Below, in pieces: positions 1-6,250 of a stretch of 11,974 nucleotides of DNA (position 1 is its first letter; each line of letters begins with the position of its first letter). Position numbers and translations under genes: made by a program. The notes under the pieces were generated by a model, which saw only the letters and a program-made list of their open reading frames with translations, did no database searches and had not been told where the DNA came from. The stretch comes from Proteobacteria bacterium UBA2383 (lineage in GTDB: Bacteria; Pseudomonadota; Gammaproteobacteria; Competibacterales; Competibacteraceae): assembly GCA_002343485.1 (NCBI GenBank), contig DDST01000162.1:11016-22989 (forward strand), written 5' to 3'.

Positions 1-603
1 CTCGGGATGGTTGGCGGCGATGCTCTGGGCAATGTTCTGCAACATCATGGTCTTGCCTGCCTTAGGCGGTGAGACGATCAAGCCGCGCTGGCCCTTGCCG
101 ATCGGGGCAATCAGATCGATCACCCGTGCGGTAATGTCCTCGGTGCTGCCGTTGCCACGCTCTAACTGCATGCGCTCGGTGGCGTGCAGCGGCGTCAGGT
201 TCTCAAACAGCACTTTATTCTTGGAGGCTTCCGGCGGCTCGAAGTTGATGTCGCTGACCTTCAACAACGCAAAATAGCGCTCACCCTCCTTAGGCGGGCG
301 GATCTTGCCGCTCACCGTGTCACCGGTGCGCAAGTTAAAGCGGCGGATCTGACTGGGCGAAACATAAATATCGTCAGGACCGGCCAGATAAGAGCTGTCG
401 GCGGAGCGCAGAAACCCAAAGCCGTCCTGAAGAATTTCCAGCACCCCATCGCCGTAGATATCCTCACCGTTCTTAGCCAACGATTTGAGAATGGCAAAAA
501 TTACATCTTGTTTTCGGGACCGCGCCGTACCTTCGAGCTTCAGTTCTTGCGCGATGGCGATCAGGTCGGCGGCGGATTTCTTTTTAAGTTCGGTCAGATT
601 CAT
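1..603 (-). CDS. rho: Transcription termination factor Rho, N-terminal part (cut by left window edge)
   Basis: ATP-dependent RNA helicase that binds C-rich nascent RNA as a hexamer and releases RNA polymerase. The 201 residues present align almost without gaps to E. coli Rho. They start MNLTELKKKS and cover the helical Rho_N domain (about 1-45), then the cold-shock-like primary RNA-binding domain (about 48-118, with GFGFLRSADSSYLAGPDDIY and the SPSQIRRFNLRTGD stretch). The Walker A loop PPKAGKT lies at 179-185, matching the E. coli numbering of K184/T185. The rest of the ATPase domain (about 218 residues if the length is as in E. coli) lies beyond base 1. The start is fixed by homology; the ribosome site is weak. 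It lies downstream of trxA on the same strand, as in enterobacteria, and is probably autoregulated through its C-rich leader. Identification is very secure. Confidence 0.97.
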   Translation of the reverse strand, partial: MNLTELKKKSAADLIAIAQELKLEGTARSRKQDVIFAILKSLAKNGEDIYGDGVLEILQDGFGFLRSADSSYLAGPDDIYVSPSQIRRFNLRTGDTVSGKIRPPKEGERYFALLKVSDINFEPPEASKNKVLFENLTPLHATERMQLERGNGSTEDITARVIDLIAPIGKGQRGLIVSPPKAGKTMMLQNIAQSIAANHPE

Positions 604-631
604 GGAGGCTTGCTCGAAGCAGATGGGCGCT

Positions 632-691
632 GAGAGGGCGCGTCCGCGGGGAGGGGGGTCGGGAAATAGGCCGGGGACGGCCAGGTATCAC
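632..691 (-). promoter_or_regulatory. C-rich rho leader, candidate rut-like autoregulatory element
   Basis: Read as RNA on the minus strand, the stretch upstream of rho is strongly pyrimidine-rich, with runs such as ACCCCCCTCCCC around 645-660 and a small GGCCG/CGGCC stem at 669-682. In E. coli, rho is known to be autogenously attenuated by Rho acting in its own leader, which needs C-rich, poorly structured RNA. The composition is seen directly; the role is inferred. Confidence 0.4.
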
Positions 692-724
692 AAGGAACGA
701 GAGCTGAGGCAATAAAAGCGCTGC

Positions 725-733
725 GATATAGCA
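725..733 (-). promoter_or_regulatory. Candidate extended -10 promoter element for rho
   Basis: On the minus strand the bases read TGCTATATC, matching an extended -10 (TGnTATAAT-like) in four of six core positions. No good -35 hexamer is visible 17 bases upstream. It would give a rho leader of about 115 bases. Rho may also be reached by read-through from trxA. Confidence 0.3.
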
Positions 734-759
734 GGCAAAAGCTAACACGGTTGCGAAAC

Positions 760-783
760 GGCGTCTAGCCTGGGGCCGACGCC
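760..783 (-). repeat. Inverted repeat after trxA
   Basis: GGCGTC at 760-765 pairs with GACGCC at 778-783, and an inner GCC/GGC (768-770 with 774-776) can extend the stem. It lies 12 bases past the trxA stop. In the trxA transcript it is followed by GTTTCGC rather than a U-run, so it is not a classical intrinsic terminator. It could be an mRNA-stabilising or attenuating stem between trxA and rho. Confidence 0.3.
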
Positions 784-795
784 GGACCGCGCATC

Positions 796-1125
796 TCAGC
801 GCAGATTGCTGTCAAGGAAAGCAGTCAATTGTGACTTAGATTGCGCACCGACCTTTTGCGCCTCGACATTACCGCCACGGAATAGCATCAGAGTGGGAAT
901 ACCACGGATGCCATACTTGGGTGGAGTGTTCTGGTTCTCGTCCACATTCAGTTTACAAATCTTGACACGATCACCGTATTCCGTGGCAATTTCATCCAGG
1001 ATGGGCGCAATCATTCGGCAAGGGCCACACCATTCCGCCCAATAATCGACCAGGACTGGTTGCTCAGCCTTAAGAACCTCAGCCTCAAAAGTGTCGTCGG
1101 TAACATGCACGATGTGTTCGCTCAT
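796..1125 (-). CDS. trxA: Thioredoxin 1
   Basis: Small cytoplasmic dithiol reductase, recycled by thioredoxin reductase, that reduces protein disulfides such as those of ribonucleotide reductase. The 109-residue product has the usual length. It shows the active site WCGPC (C33, C36), the buried Asp D27 two turns before it, and the cis-proline P77 in GIRGIPT. The reading frame stays open for another 56 codons upstream, but the start at 1125 is chosen because MSEHIVHVTDDTF matches the family N-terminus and GGAGAG (1133-1138) sits 7 bases upstream. It lies head-to-head with rhlB and upstream of rho, the E. coli arrangement. Nothing in the active site is unusual. Confidence 0.97.
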   Translation of the reverse strand: MSEHIVHVTDDTFEAEVLKAEQPVLVDYWAEWCGPCRMIAPILDEIATEYGDRVKICKLNVDENQNTPPKYGIRGIPTLMLFRGGNVEAQKVGAQSKSQLTAFLDSNLR

Positions 1126-1260
1126 AGGATAGCTCTCCGATTCAAAAAGTAGGAACAAGGCGGCGGAACAGACTGGAAACAGGTAGGGTACGCAACTGTC
1201 AGGCATACTTGAAGGAACCGCCACCGGGACGCGTCCGGCGAAAATCAGCAGCGCACGGCG

Positions 1261-1289
1261 TTCAACAAGACATATTGTGGCAAAATACT
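1261..1289 (+). promoter_or_regulatory. Weak sigma-70-like promoter candidate for rhlB
   Basis: In the 257-base divergent gap between trxA and rhlB, TTCAAC (1261-1266) and AATACT (1284-1289) are spaced by 17 bases, matching consensus at 3/6 and 4/6. This would leave a leader of roughly 85 bases before rhlB. The match is poor and could be chance. I see no convincing trxA promoter on the other strand. Confidence 0.22.
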
Positions 1290-1382
1290 CCACCGGGGCA
1301 CAAATCTTTCATTCCTTTTTACACCTGGATAGGCGCTCGTGCCAACCCCCTCACCCTGCTTACTCGGGATAGTCGCACAATC

Positions 1383-2657
1383 ATGCAAAAAGATCATCTC
1401 ACTCATGTCCCGTTTTCCTCGCTGAGCCTGACCGACTCATTACTGGAAAGCCTGGAAGACGCTGGCTTTGTTTATTGTACGCCGATTCAGGCTGCCACAC
1501 TGCCGCTGGCGCTCAAAGGTCAAGATATCGCCGGCCAAGCACAGACTGGCACCGGCAAGACGGCGGCGTATGTGTTAGCCGCCCTGCATCACCTGATGGA
1601 AACGCCCGTCGCCGAGAACGCCACCGGTCCCTGGGCCATCGTGATCGCGCCAACGCGAGAACTGGCGGTGCAGATTCACCGGGATGCTGAACTACTGGGC
1701 CGCTACACAGGCCTCAAATTCGCTGCTGTCTATGGCGGAACAGGTTATGACAGTCAGCGCCGCCAACTGGAAGCGGGCGTCGACGTGCTCATTGGCACCC
1801 CCGGACGGCTCATCGACTATTACAAACAGGGGGTTTATAAGCTCAATCACATTGAAATTGTGATCCTGGATGAGGCCGACCGCATGTTCGACCTAGGTTT
1901 CATCACCGATATCCGTTATCTGCTGCGCAAGATGCCATCCCCTGACCAGCGCATGAACATGCTGTTCTCAGCTACTTTGAGCAACCGGGTCATGGAGTTG
2001 GCTTATGAGCATATGAATGATCCCCAAGTGGTTCGGATCGAGTCCGAGCATATCACCGCCGAGAAGGTGCGCCAAGCGCTTTACCATGTGTCTGCTCACG
2101 ATAAGATCCCGTTGTTGCTGGGAATCATGCGCCAGCAAGATCCAAAACGCACCATGATCTTTGTCAACACCAAGCGGACAGCAGACCGGGTGACCGGCTA
2201 TCTGTTGGGTAATGGCTACGATGCCGGCGTGTTGTCGGGCGATATTCCACAGAACAAGCGCCTTCAGTTGCTACAAGCCTTCCAGCGCGGCGAATTGCCG
2301 ATTCTAGTGGCGACCGACGTAGCGGCGCGGGGCCTGCACATTTCAGACGTGACCCACGTCATCAATTTTGATCTACCGCAGGACCGGGAGGATTACGTCC
2401 ACCGCATTGGCCGCACCGCCCGCATTGGCGCCAGCGGCGATGCCATCAGCTTTGCCTGCGAGGAATACGTGTATTCGCTACCCGAGATCGAAGATTTCAT
2501 CGGTCAGAAGATTCCGGTATTGCCGATTACCGAAGAGCTGCTGCTGGAGTATAAACCGCCTAAGCGATTGGAGCGCCACCGCCCTCCCCTATCCGGCGGC
2601 GAACCACGCGGGCGTAGCCGGAACCCTCATCATCGACGACCGGCCCATCGCGGCTGA
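1383..2657 (+). CDS. rhlB: ATP-dependent RNA helicase RhlB (DEAD-box)
   Basis: DEAD-box RNA helicase which, in E. coli, is a component of the RNase E degradosome that unwinds structured mRNA for PNPase. The 424-residue product compares with 421 in E. coli. Motifs in order: Q motif GFVYCTPIQ (28-36), Walker A AQTGTGKT (53-60), PTREL (90-94), TPGR (139-142), DEAD (163-166), SAT (196-198), MIFVNTK (258-264), ATDVAARGLHI (310-320), HRIGRTAR (340-347). A basic Arg/His/Pro tail follows residue 394, as in RhlB. The RhlB-typical N-terminus MQKDHLT fixes the start at 1383; an in-frame ATG at 1209 would add 58 unrelated residues. The ribosome site is weak (GGGA, 1366-1369). Divergence from trxA-rho supports RhlB over other DEAD-box paralogues. 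Confidence 0.95.
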   Translation: MQKDHLTHVPFSSLSLTDSLLESLEDAGFVYCTPIQAATLPLALKGQDIAGQAQTGTGKTAAYVLAALHHLMETPVAENATGPWAIVIAPTRELAVQIHRDAELLGRYTGLKFAAVYGGTGYDSQRRQLEAGVDVLIGTPGRLIDYYKQGVYKLNHIEIVILDEADRMFDLGFITDIRYLLRKMPSPDQRMNMLFSATLSNRVMELAYEHMNDPQVVRIESEHITAEKVRQALYHVSAHDKIPLLLGIMRQQDPKRTMIFVNTKRTADRVTGYLLGNGYDAGVLSGDIPQNKRLQLLQAFQRGELPILVATDVAARGLHISDVTHVINFDLPQDREDYVHRIGRTARIGASGDAISFACEEYVYSLPEIEDFIGQKIPVLPITEELLLEYKPPKRLERHRPPLSGGEPRGRSRNPHHRRPAHRG

Positions 2658-2669
2658 AGCGGCGCCACC

Positions 2670-4211
2670 ATGATCCAATCCCTTTCCTCATCTCCTAAAT
2701 GCAGCGTCGCCAGCGGTCACCCACAGGTGACAGAAGCCGCTTGCACCATTCTGCAAGCCGGCGGCAATGCTTTCGATGCCGTCGTAGCCGCCGGTTTTGC
2801 CAGCGCAGTGGCCGAACCGGCGCTCACCAGCCTGGGGGGCGGCGGGTTCCTGCTGGCACGCATGGCGCAAGGACGGGCAGTGCTGTTCGATTTCTTTGTC
2901 AACACACCGGGGCAGGGCCTACGCGCCAGTGAGTTGCAACCGCATTTCCTGCCCATCACCGTTCGTTTCCCCAGCAGCGAGCAAATCTTTAACGTTGGTT
3001 TGGGATCGGTAGCAGTGCCAGGCATATTACGAGGTTATCTGCACATTCACCGCCGGCTGGGCCGGCTACCATTGACCGACGTGCTGACACCGGCTATCAA
3101 CTTGGCACGCGATGGGATCATGATCAACCGTGCGCAGGCTTATTTCCTGGATTTACTGGTGCCGGTCATGACCCTGACCGGCGCGGGGCGGACATTGTTT
3201 CAACCGGATGGACGCTATTTAGGCGAAGGCAGCATCTTTCGTAACCCTGACCTGGCCACTTTTTTGGAGACGCTGCCCATAGGTGGCGAACAAGCATTCT
3301 ATGCGGGCGAATTGGCACAGCATATTGACCAGGATATGCGCGAGGGTGACGGATTATTAACCACCGCTGACTTGGCTGCTTATCAGGTCATCGAGCGTGA
3401 ACCGCTACCGGTCGACTATCGCGGTTTCCGGCTGCTGACCAATCCATCACCCTCATTTGGCGGTTCTTTGATCGCCTTGTCGTTGCGCCTGCTGGAAGCA
3501 CGCGAGATGACCGGACTGGCCTTTGGCTCGCCTGCCCACCTGGCGCTGCTAGTGGCTGTGATGGAAGAAGTCGAGCGCCGCCGCACCGAAGGTTATCTAA
3601 GTCCTGCTGATCTGGGTCAACCCGGCTTGACCGAAAGTCTGGAGCGAGTGCGCCAAGTTTCCGGCGGCACGACTCATGTCAGCATTTGTGACGCTGAAGG
3701 GAATGCTGCCACCATGACCACCTCCAATGGCGAAGGCTCCGGCTACTTTGTCCCCAATACCGGCATCATGCTCAATAATATGATGGGTGAGGACGACCTG
3801 CATCCTGAAGGCTTCCATGTCAGCCCGCCCGGCATGCGGGTTGCGTCAATGATGGCACCGTCGCTACTGCTGGAAAACAACCACGTCCGGCTGGCACTGG
3901 GTAGCGGCGGCAGCAAGCGGATCCGTACGGCCTTGCTGCAAGTAATTAGCAACGACGTGGATTTTGGCATGCGTCTCCAGCAGGCGGTCGAGGCACCGCG
4001 CCTGCACTGGGACGGCCAGCAGGTGCAGATCGAACCGGATTTCAGCGACACCGCGCTAGCGGCGCTGGCGAAACGGTGGCCGCTCAACCGGTGGGCGATC
4101 CAGGATGTTTACTTTGGCGGAGTTCACGCCGTGGCGCCGGGCGGCGAAGGTGCGGGTGATCCCCGGCGTGGCGGTCATGCGGCCATCATTGAGCTTCCCC
4201 CTCGCCCCTAG
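2670..4211 (+). CDS. Gamma-glutamyltransferase-family N-terminal nucleophile hydrolase
   Basis: 513-residue member of the gamma-glutamyltranspeptidase family. These enzymes cut themselves before a threonine, which then attacks gamma-glutamyl amides such as glutathione. The family start SGHPQVTEAACTILQAGGNAFDAVVAA lies at 15-41, the predicted autocleavage site is in SGGTTHVS with nucleophile T334, and NNMMGEDDLHP (369-379), SMMAPS (393-398) and the GSGGSKRI loop (411-418) follow. Two features are unusual. There is no signal peptide, so it is probably cytoplasmic, unlike periplasmic E. coli Ggt. The arginine of E. coli DFRE (R114), which binds the substrate alpha-carboxylate, is replaced: here DFFVNTPG, with F76. 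It starts 12 bases after rhlB with no clear ribosome site, so it may depend on translational coupling. Family membership is firm; the substrate is uncertain. Confidence 0.88.
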   Translation: MIQSLSSSPKCSVASGHPQVTEAACTILQAGGNAFDAVVAAGFASAVAEPALTSLGGGGFLLARMAQGRAVLFDFFVNTPGQGLRASELQPHFLPITVRFPSSEQIFNVGLGSVAVPGILRGYLHIHRRLGRLPLTDVLTPAINLARDGIMINRAQAYFLDLLVPVMTLTGAGRTLFQPDGRYLGEGSIFRNPDLATFLETLPIGGEQAFYAGELAQHIDQDMREGDGLLTTADLAAYQVIEREPLPVDYRGFRLLTNPSPSFGGSLIALSLRLLEAREMTGLAFGSPAHLALLVAVMEEVERRRTEGYLSPADLGQPGLTESLERVRQVSGGTTHVSICDAEGNAATMTTSNGEGSGYFVPNTGIMLNNMMGEDDLHPEGFHVSPPGMRVASMMAPSLLLENNHVRLALGSGGSKRIRTALLQVISNDVDFGMRLQQAVEAPRLHWDGQQVQIEPDFSDTALAALAKRWPLNRWAIQDVYFGGVHAVAPGGEGAGDPRRGGHAAIIELPPRP

Positions 4212-4252
4212 GCCACCTGGTAATAAAATCCTTAACCGAAAGAAGGTATTGC

Positions 4253-5443
4253 ATGGAACTCAAGGATTATTTACTGCTACTTGCCCGCCGTGACGGGTCC
4301 GATATTTATCTCAGCACCGGTGCGCCGCCTTGCGCCAAATTCCAGGGCGTGTTGCGGGCACTGGACAAAGAACCCTTAGCGTATGGCCGGGTCAAGGAAA
4401 TTGCCTATTCCATCCTGGATGCGGGGCAAATCGCGGAATTCGAGAAGACGCTGGAGATGAATCTCGCCATCAGCGAACCCGACATTGGCCGGTTCCGGGT
4501 CAACATCTTCAGGCAGCGCGGCGAAGTATCGATGGTGATTCGCAATATCAAGACCGATCTGCCCAATGTTAAAGATTTGGGTTTGCCGCCGGTGTTGACC
4601 GAAGTGATTATGTCGAAACGCGGGTTAATCCTGTTCGTCGGCGGCACCGGTTCTGGCAAATCCACATCCCTGGCTGCATTGATCGATCACCGCAATACCC
4701 ATAGCGGCGGACACATCATCACTATCGAGGACCCGATTGAATTCGTACACCGGCATAAGCGCTCGATTGTCAACCAGCGCGAGGTGGGCGTGGATACGCT
4801 GAGTTATGCCGACGCCCTGAAAAACACCTTGCGCCAGGCCCCCGATGTGATTCTGATCGGGGAAATTCGCGACCGCGAGACCATGGAGCATGCACTGGCG
4901 TTTGCGGAAACCGGCCATTTAGCGATTTCCACTCTGCATGCCAATAGTGCGAACCAAGCGCTGGATCGCATCATCAACTTCTTCCCCGAGGAACGGCGGC
5001 CACAATTGCAAAGTGATCTGTCCGCTAATCTGCGGGCGTTTATCTCGCAACGGCTGATTCCAACAGTGGATGGCAAGCGGGTCGCGGCCATTGAGGTCTT
5101 GCTGCATTCACCGATGGTGGAGACGCTGATCAAGCGCGGTGAGGTCGCCGGCCTAAAGGAGATCATGGAGAAATCGGCCGGAATGGGCATGCAAACGTTT
5201 GATCAGGCGCTGTTTGCGCTGTATCAAGCAGGCAAGATCAGTTTCGAGGAAGCCATCAAGAATGCCGATTCCGCCAACAATCTGCGCTTACGGATCAATC
5301 TGTCCAACGGGGCGCCGAGCGCCGAAAAACCGGGCGGTTCAGGATTATCGCTGGAGGCGCTTGCCGAGCCTGAAGAGGAAGAAGAGCCCTCCTCCCCAGC
5401 AGCGCCGCCGCTGCGCACTCCACCACGCCCAGGGGGAGCCTGA
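4253..5443 (+). CDS. pilU: Type IV pilus retraction ATPase PilU
   Basis: Cytoplasmic hexameric ATPase of the PilT/GspE family that assists PilT in depolymerising type IV pili for twitching and DNA uptake. It has 396 residues: an N-terminal PAS-like domain (about 1-100), Walker A GGTGSGKST (130-138), Asp box TIEDPIEF (157-164), Walker B DVILIGEIRD (198-207) and His box STLHAN (226-231). The PilU-type C-terminal region GMQTFDQALFALY (311-323) is followed by ADSANNLRLRI. PilU rather than PilT is inferred from this C-terminal signature and from the length. AGAAGG about 5-6 bases upstream supports the start. Residues beyond about 355 form a low-complexity acidic then Pro-rich tail. No pilT or other pilus gene adjoins it. 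The HAD gene follows after 2 bases. Confidence 0.92.
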   Translation: MELKDYLLLLARRDGSDIYLSTGAPPCAKFQGVLRALDKEPLAYGRVKEIAYSILDAGQIAEFEKTLEMNLAISEPDIGRFRVNIFRQRGEVSMVIRNIKTDLPNVKDLGLPPVLTEVIMSKRGLILFVGGTGSGKSTSLAALIDHRNTHSGGHIITIEDPIEFVHRHKRSIVNQREVGVDTLSYADALKNTLRQAPDVILIGEIRDRETMEHALAFAETGHLAISTLHANSANQALDRIINFFPEERRPQLQSDLSANLRAFISQRLIPTVDGKRVAAIEVLLHSPMVETLIKRGEVAGLKEIMEKSAGMGMQTFDQALFALYQAGKISFEEAIKNADSANNLRLRINLSNGAPSAEKPGGSGLSLEALAEPEEEEEPSSPAAPPLRTPPRPGGA

Positions 5444-5445
5444 GC

Positions 5446-6105
5446 ATGGCTATTGACGATCCGGCGCCGGGCTTGGCCGTGCCGGCCTGGATTCGGGGTT
5501 TGATTTTCGACTGTGACGGGACACTGGTTGATACCCTGCCCTTGCATTACGCGGCTTGGAGCGAAACCTTTACCGAGCGGGGTTTATCATGTCCCCTGGA
5601 GTTCCTGTTGCGGCACAACGGCAAACCCACGGATCGGATTGTAGCCTTGTACAACGCCGAGTTTAATCAAACTATTGATATCAAGCGGTTTACCGAGGAC
5701 AAGGAGCGTCGGACCTATGCCCGGCTTGACCTGGCTCAGCCGCTCGAACCTGTGGCAGCTTTAGCGCGCCGCTACCACGGGCATTTGCCGATGGCGGTAG
5801 TTTCAGGCAGCAACCGGGCCAACGTAGAGCGAGCGCTGCGGGCGGCAGGACTGTGGAAATTGTTCCCAGTGGCCTTGACCGCGGATGATGGCCTACCGCC
5901 TAAACCAGCACCGGATTTATTTTTGGAAGCCGCGCGACAGATCGATGTCGACCCTCGTTATTGTCAGGTGTTCGAAGATGCGGATTCCGGTCTGGAAGCC
6001 GCGCGCCGTGCCGGAATGCGGGCAACGGATGTGCGTCCGGTGTTAGGAAATCAGATGGCTGAGGTCAACCTACGGGATTCAAATTCCCCCACAACCCTTT
6101 GCTAA
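5446..6105 (+). CDS. HAD-superfamily sugar phosphatase, YqaB/beta-phosphoglucomutase-like
   Basis: 219-residue haloacid dehalogenase-type phosphohydrolase with a small helical cap. Motif I FDCDGTLVDT has the nucleophile D22 and acid/base D24; motif II is VVSGS (S120), motif III K153 in PPKPAPD, and motif IV FEDADSGLEAA (D178/D180). The stretches LHYAAW, RHNGKPTDRI and the end of the fold follow E. coli YqaB, a fructose-1-phosphate and 6-phosphogluconate phosphatase. The cap lacks obvious mutase-specific signals, so a phosphatase is more likely than a mutase. The true substrate cannot be read from the sequence. It begins 2 bases after the pilU stop with a GGGGGAG ribosome site inside the end of pilU, so it is co-transcribed. 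About 20 polar residues after motif IV look unstructured. Confidence 0.85.
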   Translation: MAIDDPAPGLAVPAWIRGLIFDCDGTLVDTLPLHYAAWSETFTERGLSCPLEFLLRHNGKPTDRIVALYNAEFNQTIDIKRFTEDKERRTYARLDLAQPLEPVAALARRYHGHLPMAVVSGSNRANVERALRAAGLWKLFPVALTADDGLPPKPAPDLFLEAARQIDVDPRYCQVFEDADSGLEAARRAGMRATDVRPVLGNQMAEVNLRDSNSPTTLC

Positions 6106-6175
6106 AGGAGGGAATAGCTACGCTCCATTCAGGAGCGCGAGCATGATGATTCTCGGAAATCACCTAAACGCTGGC

Positions 6176-6195
6176 GATGGCCTGGCCTGGCCATC
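6176..6195. terminator. Hairpin in the convergent gap, possible terminator
   Basis: GATGGCC (6176-6182) and GGCCATC (6189-6195) form a perfect 7-bp stem around a 6-base loop, between the 3' ends of the plus-strand operon (ends 6105) and prlC (ends 6251). On plus it is followed by TTGCTCAGGTTTTCC, a broken T-run. The position suits a bidirectional terminator, but the tail is poor. The rest of 6106-6250 shows a short CGCTCC/GGAGCG stem (6121-6137) and nothing else. Confidence 0.35.
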
Positions 6196-6250
6196 TTGCT
6201 CAGGTTTTCCAAGCATTCGAAATGGCCGGCAAACAAGACACTTGTCCACT

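Noticed and set aside
184..633. 149-residue open frame on plus across the left end
   Set aside because: It is antisense to rho, whose minus-strand translation matches known Rho proteins throughout; the plus frame has no recognisable domain.
765..794. 9-codon frame starting 1 base after the trxA stop (minus)
   Set aside because: Too short, no ribosome site of its own, and it lies upstream of the likely rho promoter.
1126..1293. Upstream 56-codon extension of trxA
   Set aside because: It lacks thioredoxin homology, and a good GGAGAG ribosome site sits just before the later start.
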